Positions 45,931 through 54,071 of a stretch of 64,000 bases of DNA are shown in pieces. The notes beneath the pieces were generated by a model. The model did no database searches. It had not been told where the DNA came from and saw only the letters and a list, made by a program, of their open reading frames with translations. Each line of letters starts with the position of its first letter. Within the stretch, counting starts at the first letter, position 1. Source of the stretch: Microbacterium proteolyticum (GTDB taxonomy: Bacteria > Actinomycetota > Actinomycetes > Actinomycetales > Microbacteriaceae); contig NZ_JAUSZZ010000001.1 in NCBI RefSeq assembly GCF_030818075.1, forward strand, positions 1,054,001-1,118,000. Reading direction: 5' to 3'. A program made the position numbers and the translations under genes.

Positions 45931-47715
45931 GTGACGACTCCGATCGCCGACTACGCGCTCCTCAGCAACTGCCGTTCCGCCGCGCTCGTGTCGTCCGCGG
46001 GGCGCATCGACTGGCTCTGTCTGCCGCGGTACGACAGCGGGTCGATGTTCGGCGCGCTCCTCGGCGACGAGTCGCACGGGGCATGGTCGCTGCGCCCGGC
46101 CGACCCCGAGGCGCGGGCGACCCGCCGCTACGACGGCGACACCTTCGTGCTCGTCACGCGCTGGGAGACCGCCACCGGTATCGCGGAGGTCTATGACGCG
46201 ATGCCCGTCGACGAGGGCGTCGAGGCGGTCATCCGCCGGGTGGTCGGGGTGTCGGGAGAGGTCGACTTCGTCAGCGAGGTGCTCCTGCGCTTCGATTACG
46301 CGCGCGCGGTGCCGTGGGTGCGGCAGGTCGGGCACGACGGAGAACACGTCATCCTCGCCGTCGCCGGTCCCGACGCTGTCACCATCCGAGGCCCCCGGCT
46401 GATCGCCGCCGACACCGCCCACCGCGGTCGGTGGACGACGACGGCCGGTTCGAGCGTCGACTCGGTGCTCGCGTGGGGTCCCTCGTGGCGGGACGCACCG
46501 CCGGGGTTCGACGTCGAGGCCGCGCTCGAACGCACGCGCGAGTGGTGGTCCGCATGGGCCGACCGCGTGCAGTCCGCCGGGACGCACGCGGCGCTCGTCA
46601 CGCGCTCGCTCATGGTGCTCCGCGCGCTCACCCACTCCGAGACCGGGGGGATCGTCGCGGCAGCGACCACGTCGCTCCCCGAGTCCTTCGGCGGTTCGCG
46701 CAACTGGGACTACCGCTACGTCTGGCTCCGCGACGCCGCGCTCACCCTGAGCGCGTACATCGACCACGGATACCTGGATGCCGCGCAGCACTGGCGCACC
46801 TGGCTGCTGCGGGCGATCGCGGGAGACCCGGCCGACGTGCAGATCATGTACGGCGTCGCCGGTGAGCGGGACCTGCCCGAGCGCGAGCTCGCCGGCCTTC
46901 CGGGCTACGGGGGAGCGGCGCCGGTGCGCATCGGCAACGGCGCCGTCGACCAGTATCAGGCCGACGTGATCGGCGAGGTGATGGTGGCGCTCGAGGCAGC
47001 GCGCGACGCCGGCGTCGACGAGACGACGTTCTCGTGGTCGTTGCAGCGGGCGCTGCTCGACCAGTTGGCGAGGGAGGTCGACAAGCCCGACCTCGGCATC
47101 TGGGAGATGCGCGGCGACCCGCACTTCTTCACCCACTCGCGCGCAATGGTGTGGGCGGCGTTCGACCGCGGCATCCGGGCCGTCGAGCGGGACGGGCACG
47201 AGGGCGACGTCGACACCTGGCGAGCCCTGCGCGATCACGTGCGCGCCGACATCGACGCGCGCGGTGTGCACGCGGGCGGCTGGTTCACGCAGCACTTCGA
47301 CACCGACGAGGTCGATGCATCGCTGCTCGTGCTGCCGCAGGTGGGTTTCTGCGCGTACGACGACCCCCGGATGCTGGCCACCGTCGCCCGCATGGAAGAG
47401 ACGCTCATGCCCGACGGCTGGCTGCTGCGTTACCGCACCACCGGGGTCGACGGACTGACGGGCGACGAGCACCCGTTCCTCGCGTGCTCGTTCTGGCTCG
47501 TCGGGCAGTACGCCCGCAGCGGCCGCCGCGACGAGGCGGCGGCTCTGATGAAGAAGCTGACGGCGGTCGCCAACGACCTCGGGCTGCTGTCGGAGGAGTA
47601 CGACCCGACCACCGGACGTCAGGCGGGCAACACCCCCCAGGCGTTGTCGCACCTCGCTCTGGTGGGCGCCGCCGATGCTCTGGATGCCACGGCCCCCGGG
47701 CCCGTCGACGGCTGA
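45931..47715 (+). CDS. Glycoside hydrolase family 15 protein (glucoamylase/trehalase type)
   Basis: The 594-residue cytosolic protein (no signal peptide) opens with IADYALLSNCRSAALVSSAGRIDWLCLPRYDSGSMF, typical of the GH15 N-terminal beta domain. The (alpha/alpha)6 barrel contains GSRNWDYRYVWLRDAALTL, DLGIWEMRG with the likely catalytic acid Glu, and LLSEEYDPTTGRQAGNTPQALSH with the likely base Glu. In actinobacteria this group includes trehalases as well as glucoamylases, so the substrate is an alpha-glucoside. GTG 45931 is supported by the promoter geometry. Confidence 0.9.
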   Translation: MTTPIADYALLSNCRSAALVSSAGRIDWLCLPRYDSGSMFGALLGDESHGAWSLRPADPEARATRRYDGDTFVLVTRWETATGIAEVYDAMPVDEGVEAVIRRVVGVSGEVDFVSEVLLRFDYARAVPWVRQVGHDGEHVILAVAGPDAVTIRGPRLIAADTAHRGRWTTTAGSSVDSVLAWGPSWRDAPPGFDVEAALERTREWWSAWADRVQSAGTHAALVTRSLMVLRALTHSETGGIVAAATTSLPESFGGSRNWDYRYVWLRDAALTLSAYIDHGYLDAAQHWRTWLLRAIAGDPADVQIMYGVAGERDLPERELAGLPGYGGAAPVRIGNGAVDQYQADVIGEVMVALEAARDAGVDETTFSWSLQRALLDQLAREVDKPDLGIWEMRGDPHFFTHSRAMVWAAFDRGIRAVERDGHEGDVDTWRALRDHVRADIDARGVHAGGWFTQHFDTDEVDASLLVLPQVGFCAYDDPRMLATVARMEETLMPDGWLLRYRTTGVDGLTGDEHPFLACSFWLVGQYARSGRRDEAAALMKKLTAVANDLGLLSEEYDPTTGRQAGNTPQALSHLALVGAADALDATAPGPVDG

Positions 47716-47978
47716 GGCGCATTTGGTTGGTGCGCGAGGACGGCACAAAGGCCACCACGCACAACGACGTCTACCGGGCGACAAAGACCGTCCGTGAGCT
47801 GGAAACGTGTTCGAACTGCATCCGATGGGACCCGAGCGGGTACAGGGCATGCCGCGGAGCCAGGAGAACCTCGCGCGCAAGGCGGCGCAGCGGTGCGGCG
47901 CCGCCGCACAACACAATGTCGCTAGGCCATCAGCCGGTCAAACGCCTCCGACGATGCCAGACGGTTCATCAAGAGCGT
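47716..47978. other. Intergenic sequence at the left edge of an A/T-richer patch
   Basis: No convincing gene. The plus frame just after the GH15 stop reads WLVREDGTKATTHNDVYRATKTVRELETCSNC-like sequence without a start codon. It could be a remnant of a lost gene. Base composition drops from here to about 48900. Confidence 0.35.
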
Positions 47979-48206
47979 TCACGCCGAGTCGTCGCGCTTC
48001 TTACGCTTCTTCGAACAGTCCCACTCCCACAGCTGCTCTACGCCGAAGAATCGGCTCGTAGCAAAGACGACCACAGGAAGGAAGAACACGAGCATAACGG
48101 CTTTGAACCAAAGGTCGGCCTCGGCGAAGATAACGACAAGAACGCAGGCCAGCGCGACGAGGAAAGCGCTACTCGAGAAAAAGCGGCAGAGCCGGTTTCG
48201 TATCAA
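47979..48206 (-). CDS. Small two-helix membrane protein, paralogue B
   Basis: The 75-residue protein has two membrane helices (FLVALACVLVVIFA and FKAVMLVFFLPVVVFA) and a basic C-terminal tail ending WEWDCSKKRKKRDDSA. It is a clear tandem paralogue of the gene just upstream, whose tail is WEWDYSKKRKKRDDSA. The TTG at 48206 overlaps the upstream stop as TTGA. The region is A/T-richer than the flanks, so it may be horizontally acquired. Function unknown. Confidence 0.65.
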   Translation of the reverse strand: MIRNRLCRFFSSSAFLVALACVLVVIFAEADLWFKAVMLVFFLPVVVFATSRFFGVEQLWEWDCSKKRKKRDDSA

Positions 48207-48427
48207 GCCGAGTCGTCTCTCTTCTTACGCTTCTTCGAATAGTCCCACTCCCACAGCTGTACTGAGCCGTAATACCGCTTATGAGCCACGATGATCACAG
48301 GAAAAACGACGACGAGCACGACGACCTTTTGCCAGATTTCGGTTTCGCTGAATACGATTACGAGAAAGCAGGCCAGCGTTGCAAGGCCTATGCTACTCGA
48401 AAGGAAGCGGCAGAGTCGAGTTCTCAT
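48203..48427 (-). CDS. Small two-helix membrane protein, paralogue A
   Basis: The 74-residue protein (MRTRLCRFLSSSIG...) has helices LATLACFLVIVFSE and VVVLVVVFPVIIVAH, then YYGSVQLWEWDYSKKRKKRDDSA. Its ATG overlaps the stop of the 163-residue gene (TGATG), and its own stop overlaps the start of paralogue B. Three coupled genes with two paralogous membrane members recall an effector with duplicated immunity or anchor proteins, but nothing in the sequence proves this. Confidence 0.65.
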   Translation of the reverse strand: MRTRLCRFLSSSIGLATLACFLVIVFSETEIWQKVVVLVVVFPVIIVAHKRYYGSVQLWEWDYSKKRKKRDDSA

Positions 48428-48918
48428 CAGCGTGCAGGTTTCTGTTTGAATCGCTCGGTCACGTAGCGCGCCGTTTGAGTGAATGCATACGCCGTCGACA
48501 CAATATGCACGTGTTTCACGAGACCAATCCCTTGACCCCACGTGGCCCGGTGACTGGCTCTGAAGCTTGCCCGCGCGGCCCTTTTCTCAGCTTTCATCTT
48601 GCCGGGAAGGTTTTCAAACTTCAGGTCCTCACGTTCTATGGCGTGTGCTCGAGCGATCGTACGCGATACGAGTCGGCCGGCTCCCGCGGCGGCAAGGTCC
48701 CGCACTACGAGTACGGCGCCCCCTGCATCGCCGGCCATGGCCTTCTGCAGTGTGCGTACCCCGGTGATAGCGAGACCCGCTCCGCGGAACACCGCGCGAA
48801 TCGACCATTCCCCAAGACCTCGTACGAACGCTGCGTCGTCCGCCAGCTGCGCGCCGTCGAATTCTCCGTTCTTGTCGCACCATGTCGCGCGTCTGCCGGA
48901 GAGGTTGTTCGAGCCCAT
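48427..48918 (-). CDS. Hypothetical protein heading the three-gene cassette
   Basis: The 163-residue basic protein begins MGSNNLSGRRATWCDKNGEF, continues with amphipathic and glycine-rich helices (IRAVFRGAGLAITGVRTLQKA, GGAVLVVRDLAAAGAGRLVSR) and ends in a Lys/Arg-rich region. There is no strong ribosome-binding site. The frame stays open upstream without a start, so the N-terminus may be wrong or truncated. I do not recognise a family. It is translationally coupled to the two small membrane proteins. Confidence 0.5.
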   Translation of the reverse strand: MGSNNLSGRRATWCDKNGEFDGAQLADDAAFVRGLGEWSIRAVFRGAGLAITGVRTLQKAMAGDAGGAVLVVRDLAAAGAGRLVSRTIARAHAIEREDLKFENLPGKMKAEKRAARASFRASHRATWGQGIGLVKHVHIVSTAYAFTQTARYVTERFKQKPAR

Positions 48919-48998
48919 CGACAGGACGGCACCGCCGAGGGTCGCTGCGCGCCGTCGTCGGATGCCACGGTACCGGCCCCGGCCCCGTCGCGCGGTTC

Positions 48999-49004
48999 TA
49001 GAGT
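48999..49004 (+). promoter_or_regulatory. -10 box of a leaderless promoter (gene at 49011)
   Basis: TAGAGT ends 6 nt before ATG 49011, with no ribosome-binding site. Confidence 0.45.
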
Positions 49005-49010
49005 CGTCGC

Positions 49011-49334
49011 ATGGACGACGACGTCGAGCTGCGCCGCCTCCGCGAGCGCGTCTACGGCGTCGCGGGTGCGCGCGCGACGCCCGCCATGATCGTGCGGCTC
49101 GCAGAGCTCGAAGACCGCGCCCGGCCCGTAGCCGGGTCCGGTGCCGGCGCCGTTTCCGTCGGGCGGCGGACGCCCGACGGCTCCGCCTCCGGGTGCGCGA
49201 GCGCGGAGCAGCCGACGGCGGTGTTCGACATCGTCGACGGCCTCGCCGTCGTGATCGGCGACCCCGACGGTTCCGAGGTCGACGGCATCCCGATCCGCTT
49301 GTCCGAGAGCGTCACGGCCTCCGTGGCGCGATGA
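49011..49334 (+). CDS. Hypothetical protein upstream of a VOC protein
   Basis: The 107-residue protein has an acidic helical N-terminus (DDDVELRRLRERVYG, TPAMIVRLAELEDRAR), a Gly/Ser/Ala linker, and a C-terminal beta segment (TAVFDIVDGLAVVIGDPDGSEVDGIPIRL). No known motif. TAGAGT 6 nt before the ATG supports the start. The stop overlaps ATG 49331 of the VOC frame (ATGA), so the two genes are probably co-transcribed. Confidence 0.6.
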   Translation: MDDDVELRRLRERVYGVAGARATPAMIVRLAELEDRARPVAGSGAGAVSVGRRTPDGSASGCASAEQPTAVFDIVDGLAVVIGDPDGSEVDGIPIRLSESVTASVAR

Positions 49335-49348
49335 CGAAGGAGAGAACC

Positions 49349-49729
49349 ATGTTCCATGCCGACGGCGCGTACTCGGGTCTGGCGGTCGACGACGTCGACG
49401 CCGCCCACCGCTTCTACGCCGACACCCTCGGACTCACGGTCGAGGTTCTCGAGGGCTCGGGCTTCCTCACCCTGCACCTGGGTTCGGGCGGCCGCGTGCT
49501 GATCTACGGCAAGCCCCATCACGAGCCCGCCTCGTTCACGGTGCTGAACTTCCCCGTCGCCGACATCGAGGCGGCCGTCGACGACCTGCGCTCCCGGGGT
49601 GTCGACACCAAGATCTACGACGACGCGGACTTCCCGACCGACTCGCGGGGCATCATGCGCGAGGGTGGTCCGCTCATCGCCTGGTTCCGCGATCCCGCGG
49701 GAAACGTGCTCGCCGTCATCGAGGAGTGA
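49349..49729 (+). CDS. VOC (glyoxalase/bleomycin-resistance-like) family protein
   Basis: The 126-residue protein has the paired beta-alpha-beta-beta-beta units of the VOC superfamily: VDDVDAAHRFYADTLGLTVE, then VADIEAAVDDLRSRGVDTKIY and IAWFRDPAGNVLAVIEE. Members are metal-dependent lyases, dioxygenases or drug-binding proteins. The substrate is unclear. ATG 49349 has AAGGAGA 5-6 nt upstream. ATG 49331, overlapping the upstream stop, is an alternative adding six residues. Confidence 0.85.
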   Translation: MFHADGAYSGLAVDDVDAAHRFYADTLGLTVEVLEGSGFLTLHLGSGGRVLIYGKPHHEPASFTVLNFPVADIEAAVDDLRSRGVDTKIYDDADFPTDSRGIMREGGPLIAWFRDPAGNVLAVIEE

Positions 49730-49732
49730 CGG

Positions 49733-49775
49733 GGAGGGGGATGGATGCCGGTGCGCCCGGCATCCATCCCCCTCC
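49733..49775. terminator. Bidirectional terminator between convergent genes
   Basis: Nineteen-bp perfect arms (49733-49751 and 49757-49775, containing GGGGGATGGATGCCGG) enclose a 5-nt loop. They lie between the VOC gene and the convergent ABC permease. Confidence 0.75.
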
Positions 49776-49786
49776 GTTCGCGATGC

Positions 49787-50905
49787 TCAGCCCCGCAGCG
49801 CCTCCGCGAGCTTTACCCGAGCGCCCATCCGCAGCAGCGAGTTGCGGTAGATCCGCGCCGCGAGGCCGATCGCGAGCACGCACGCGGCGAGCAGGACCAG
49901 CAGCGACAGCACCGGCTCCCACCACCGCGCGTCGCCGATGTACATGCGCAGCGGCATCCCGACCGGGGCCGAGAACGGCACGTACGACATGATCGTCAGC
50001 ACGACGGGGTTGTCGTTGAAGAAGATCACGAGGAAGTACGGCGCCATGATCAGCATGGTGATCGGCGTGGTCGTCGACCCGATGTCTTCCTGGCGCGACA
50101 CCATGGCCGCCGCTGCGGCGAAGAGTGCCGCCAGCAGCACGAACCCGAAGAGGAAGAAGATCGCGAACCACGCGATCGGGGCCCCCAGCGCGTCGAGGAC
50201 GCCCGTCTGATCGGTGACCGCGAGTCCCACCACGGCCACCGCGGCGAGCAGCACGATCTGCGCCATCGCCAGGATCGTGTTGCCGAGCACCTTGCCGGCC
50301 AGCAGCACCCGCACGGGGATCGCCGAGATGAGGATCTCGACCACACGCGTCTGCTTCTCCTCCACGACGCTCTGCGCGATCGTTCCACCGAAGGTCGAGG
50401 CCGCGATGAGGAACACCAGACCGAAGCCCAGCGCGATGAGGTAGCGCAAGGCGTCGGCCGCACCCGCACCGGGGTCGAGCATCTGCACCGGCGGCGTCTC
50501 GCTGAGCATCTGGAGCAGGGTCGACGGCACGTCGTCCTTCACGACGACGGTGTAGTCGAAGGCGGCATCCGATGAGCCCGAGACCAGGGCGGCATCCACC
50601 GTCCCGTCCTCGACGAGGGCGCGCGCAGCGTCATCACCGTCGGCGACGGTCACCTCGACGCCGTCGAGGCCCGACACCGCGCTCTGCGTCTGGGAGGTGA
50701 CCGCGACGGGGATGCCGCTGCCCGAGGCGTTGCTCGCGGTGAAGCCGCCCCAGATCACCGTGGCCAGGGCCGCGATGATGAGGATCGCGGTGGAGATGAC
50801 GAACGCTTTGCTGCGCAGCTTCGATCCGATCTCGCGCTCGGCGACGAGCCAGATGCTCTGCAGTTCGCCGGGCGCGCGGCGGGGGGCGGGAGTGGCGGTG
50901 CTCAC
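49787..50905 (-). CDS. ABC-2 type transporter permease (NatB-like)
   Basis: The 372-residue protein has one N-terminal helix (VISTAILIIAALATVIWGG), a large extracytoplasmic domain (~60-175), and then five or six helices, the ABC-2 exporter topology of NatB/YhaP. VVEEKQTRVVEILISAIPVRVLLAGKVLGN is the typical coupling region. It forms an exporter with the ATPase encoded just upstream. The start overlaps that gene's stop (GTGA). The substrate could be sodium or a drug/peptide; not determinable. Confidence 0.88.
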   Translation of the reverse strand: MSTATPAPRRAPGELQSIWLVAEREIGSKLRSKAFVISTAILIIAALATVIWGGFTASNASGSGIPVAVTSQTQSAVSGLDGVEVTVADGDDAARALVEDGTVDAALVSGSSDAAFDYTVVVKDDVPSTLLQMLSETPPVQMLDPGAGAADALRYLIALGFGLVFLIAASTFGGTIAQSVVEEKQTRVVEILISAIPVRVLLAGKVLGNTILAMAQIVLLAAVAVVGLAVTDQTGVLDALGAPIAWFAIFFLFGFVLLAALFAAAAAMVSRQEDIGSTTTPITMLIMAPYFLVIFFNDNPVVLTIMSYVPFSAPVGMPLRMYIGDARWWEPVLSLLVLLAACVLAIGLAARIYRNSLLRMGARVKLAEALRG

Positions 50906-51786
50906 TGGATGACCTCCTTGAAGATCTCGGCGAGAGACGGTCTCTGCGGTGCGAAGCTCGCCACGTCGCCGCGGGAGACGGCGCCGCGGAGCACTCGCTG
51001 GGCGGTCGTGTCGTCGTCGGCATCGAAGAGGGCGTATCCGCCGTCGAAGTCGAGCACGGTGACGCCGGGCTCATCGCGCAGCCACCCCGCATCGCCACTC
51101 GACACCAGCTCGTAGCGGTGCGTCGCGTGTTCGGCGCGGAGCGCGTCCCGGCTGCCCGCGGCCCGGATCGTGCCGCCGGCGATGATCACCAGGTCGTCGC
51201 AGAGGCGTTCGACGACGTCGAGCTGGTGCGAGGAGAACAGCACCGCCGCACCCGCCGCCGCCTTCTCCTGCAGCACACCGGCCACGACGTCGACGGCGAG
51301 CGGATCGAGTCCGGAGAACGGCTCGTCGAGGATGAGCACGTCGGGTTCGTGCACGAGGGATGCCGCGATCTGGGCCCGCTGCTGATTGCCGAGCGAGAGC
51401 GTCTCGACGAGGTCGCCGAGGCGCTCGCCGAGTCCGAGTCGCTCGAGCAGGGCCGTGGCCTTGCGCGTGGCCTCGGCCTTGCCGAAGCCGTGGAGGCGCG
51501 CGAGGTAGGCGATGTGCTCGGCGACCTTCATCTTCGGGTACAGCCCGCGCTCCTCCGGCATGTAGCCGAACCGGCGCCGGTCGGCGGTGGTGACGGGGGA
51601 GCCGTTGAGCTCGACCGTCCCCGCGTCTTTGCCGAGCACGCCCAGCGCGATGCGCATGGTGGTGGTCTTGCCGGCCCCGTTGCCGCCGACGAAGCCCGTC
51701 AGCCGGCCGGGAGCGACGGTGAAGCTCACGTCGTCGAGCACGCGGCGGCCGCCGTAGCTCTTGGTGATGCCCTCCAGATCGAGCAC
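50902..51786 (-). CDS. ABC transporter ATP-binding protein (NatA-like)
   Basis: The 294-residue ATPase has Walker A GGNGAGKTTT, signature SLGNQQRAQ, and Walker B VLILDEPFSGLD with the catalytic Glu. The ~60-residue C-terminal domain is typical of the NatA/CcmA export family. The signature reads LSLGN rather than LSGGQ, as often seen in this group. GTG 51786 has GAAGGGA upstream. It is coupled to the permease gene by GTGA. Confidence 0.9.
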   Translation of the reverse strand: MLDLEGITKSYGGRRVLDDVSFTVAPGRLTGFVGGNGAGKTTTMRIALGVLGKDAGTVELNGSPVTTADRRRFGYMPEERGLYPKMKVAEHIAYLARLHGFGKAEATRKATALLERLGLGERLGDLVETLSLGNQQRAQIAASLVHEPDVLILDEPFSGLDPLAVDVVAGVLQEKAAAGAAVLFSSHQLDVVERLCDDLVIIAGGTIRAAGSRDALRAEHATHRYELVSSGDAGWLRDEPGVTVLDFDGGYALFDADDDTTAQRVLRGAVSRGDVASFAPQRPSLAEIFKEVIQ

Positions 51787-51893
51787 GATGCATCCCTTCT
51801 TCTCGTCGGTGTGCTTCCACGCTAGGGATGCGGATGCTGCGACACATCCGCCCCGGGTGGGGTCGTCGTCTCCCCCCGCCGGGGGAGGGGGAT

Positions 51894-51979
51894 GTGCCGA
51901 ACTCCGGAGATCCGCCGTGATGAGGGTCGCTTCCGACCCGTTCGAGCGATCTCGGCGTCGGTTCTCCGGAGTTCCGCAC
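51894..51979. promoter_or_regulatory. Long-loop inverted repeat upstream of the Nat-type ABC genes
   Basis: Seventeen-bp arms with one mismatch (GTGCCGAACTCCGGAGA at 51894-51910; its complement at 51963-51979) enclose 52 nt. It lies between the response-regulator stop and the ABC start and may be a terminator or operator pair. Confidence 0.4.
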
Positions 51980-52012
51980 ACGATGGCCGGGTAGGGCCGG
52001 CGGGAACCCGGT

Positions 52013-52678
52013 TCAGGCCAGGCCGTGCCGGTGCGCCAGCACGACGGCCTGAACGCGGTCGCGGGCGCCGAGCTTCTGGAGCACGTTCGACACGTGCGTC
52101 TTGACCGTGGCCTCGCCGATGAACAGCCGTGCGGCGATCTCGGCGTTGCTCAGAGCCTCGGCGACGAGGGTGAGCACCTCCGCCTCGCGCTCGGTGAGCG
52201 GCTCCGTCACCGGCAGGGGCGGCGGGACGGATGCCACGGGTGCCGGCGCCTCTCCGGTGAAGCGCTCGATGACCCGACGCGTGACCTCCGGGGCCAGCAG
52301 CGCGTCGCCGGCACCCACCACGCGCACGGCCGCGACCAGCTCTTCGGGACCGGCGTTCTTGAGGAGGAAGCCGCTGGCTCCGGCGGAGAGAGCGGCGAAG
52401 AGGTAGTCGTCGCGGTCGAAGGTGGTGACGATCAGGACCGCGGCGCTCGAGGAGGGGTCCGCCGTGAGTCGGCGGGTGGCTTCGAGGCCGTCCATGTCGG
52501 GCATCTGCACGTCCATGCAGATGACATCCGGATGCAGCTGTGCCGCCGCGGCCAGCGCTTCGGCACCCGAAGCCGCCTCGCCCACCACCGTGATGTCGTC
52601 TTCGAGCGACAGGATGGTGCGGAATCCGGCGCGCATCATGGCGTGGTCGTCGACCAGCAGCACCCGCAGCTCACGCAC
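52013..52678 (-). CDS. NarL/LuxR-family response regulator
   Basis: The 221-residue regulator has a receiver domain with the acidic pair Asp10/Asp11, phospho-acceptor Asp56 (VICMDVQMP) and LLKNAG. A Pro-rich linker and a LuxR-type helix-turn-helix follow (LTEREAEVLTLVAEALSNAEIAARLFIGEATVKTHVSNVLQKLG). Its GTG overlaps the end of the histidine kinase gene by 8 nt, so the two form a two-component system. The neighbouring Nat-type ABC exporter is a plausible target. ATG 52693 is the alternative start. Confidence 0.9.
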   Translation of the reverse strand: MRELRVLLVDDHAMMRAGFRTILSLEDDITVVGEAASGAEALAAAAQLHPDVICMDVQMPDMDGLEATRRLTADPSSSAAVLIVTTFDRDDYLFAALSAGASGFLLKNAGPEELVAAVRVVGAGDALLAPEVTRRVIERFTGEAPAPVASVPPPLPVTEPLTEREAEVLTLVAEALSNAEIAARLFIGEATVKTHVSNVLQKLGARDRVQAVVLAHRHGLA

Positions 52679-53930
52679 GAACGGCCTCCGCACCCACGAG
52701 GGGCACCCGCACGCGCACGAGGTATCCGCCGCGCGAGCGGGGCCCCATCTCGATCGATCCGCCGGACACGGCCGCGCGCTCGCGCATGCCCAGCTGACCC
52801 AGCCCGGGTGTCACCCGACCCGAGCGGCCGGTGTTCGTGACCTCGAGTTCGACGGCATCCGCGTCGAATCGCAGGCGCACGTCGGCGGTGGCGTGCGGAC
52901 CGGCGTGACGCCGCGCGTTCGTCAGGGCCTCCTGGGCGATGCGGTAGAGGTTCACCTGCACGAGCGGGGCGGGATCGTGCGCCGGTTCGCCGATGACGGA
53001 CAGCGTGGTGGGCAGCCCCGCCGCCGTGGCCTCGTCGACGAGCGCGGAGATCGAGGTGAGCCCGTGCGTGGTCGGAGCGGTGTCGGGGTCGGTCTCGCCG
53101 CCCGGTGCGCGCAGGGTCTCGAGGAGTTGGCGCAGCTCGTGCAACGACGTGCGGGCGGAGCCCTCGACGCCCGACAGCACCTCTCGTGCCCTGTCGGGTT
53201 CGGTCGCGAGGAGGGCGCGGGCGACGCCCGCCTGCACCCCCATGAGCGAGACGTGGTGAGCGACGACATCGTGCAGCTCCCGCGCGATCCGCACCCGGTC
53301 GAGCGCCACGGCCTGTGCCGCGGTGACCTCGCGCTCCGCTTCGAGCTCGGCGGTGCGCTCCTCGAGTGCGGCACGCTCGCGCATCTGCTGGTAGGAGCGG
53401 TTGCCGAAGTAGTACGCGCCGCCGAAGAACAGCGCGTTCACGCCGATCATGAGCAACTGGTACGCCACGAAAGGCGAGAAGGCGCCCGCACGCGAGAAGG
53501 CGCCCTCGACGGCCGGGTCGATCGGCTGCGTGGCGTCTTGGAACATCACCACGAACAGCCACGCGAACATCCCGACGATGATCGCGACCCGCACGATGGT
53601 GGCCCGACGCCGGTTCTGTTCCCACGCGCCCACCGTGTACAGCGCGATGAACATCGCGATGTTGCCGACGTAGAGCTCGGGGATGCGGAACGTCACCGCG
53701 AGGAAGTACGCCACCGACACGATCACCGCCGTCACCGACGGCCAGCGGCGGCGGAACGCGATGGGGACGGCCAGGACGGCGACGTAGACCAGGGCGACGG
53801 CGAGGGAGCCCTGCTCATCGCCGTAGAGGCCCGAGACCGACGACAGCACGGCGCTCAGCATCCCGCCGAGAAGCAGCACGACCGCGAGCACGATGTCGCC
53901 GCGCTGCTGGGAGCGGGTGAGGCGTGGCAT
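52671..53930 (-). CDS. DesK/NarL-type sensor histidine kinase
   Basis: The 419-residue kinase has about five or six membrane helices in the first 175 residues, a coiled coil, and the HisKA_3 dimerisation motif RIARELHDVVAHHVSLM with phospho-His220. A C-terminal HATPase domain follows (RIAQEALTNARRHA, GLGQLGMRERAAVSGG). The sensed signal probably lies in the membrane (cell-envelope stress), as no large extracellular domain is present. It is co-transcribed with the response regulator. Confidence 0.92.
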   Translation of the reverse strand: MPRLTRSQQRGDIVLAVVLLLGGMLSAVLSSVSGLYGDEQGSLAVALVYVAVLAVPIAFRRRWPSVTAVIVSVAYFLAVTFRIPELYVGNIAMFIALYTVGAWEQNRRRATIVRVAIIVGMFAWLFVVMFQDATQPIDPAVEGAFSRAGAFSPFVAYQLLMIGVNALFFGGAYYFGNRSYQQMRERAALEERTAELEAEREVTAAQAVALDRVRIARELHDVVAHHVSLMGVQAGVARALLATEPDRAREVLSGVEGSARTSLHELRQLLETLRAPGGETDPDTAPTTHGLTSISALVDEATAAGLPTTLSVIGEPAHDPAPLVQVNLYRIAQEALTNARRHAGPHATADVRLRFDADAVELEVTNTGRSGRVTPGLGQLGMRERAAVSGGSIEMGPRSRGGYLVRVRVPLVGAEAVRA

Positions 53931-53936
53931 CCCTCC

Positions 53937-53958
53937 ACGCTAGAGCGGACCACCGACA
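53937..53958 (-). promoter_or_regulatory. TGTCGG-N10-TAGCGT promoter of the two-component system
   Basis: TGTCGG (53958-53953) precedes TAGCGT (53942-53937) by 10 nt on the minus strand, and the ATG lies 6 nt further. The element is nearly identical to the sulfur-operon promoter. Confidence 0.5.
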
Positions 53959-54071
53959 TCAGCATCCCCCGTGGGGTGGAGTCAAGCGGGCGGGGAATAC
54001 AGGTTCAGCGGCGATGCTTGCAGCTGAATGAACCTGGGCGTTCGCGCCCCGTCATCCCAGAGAGGATCATC

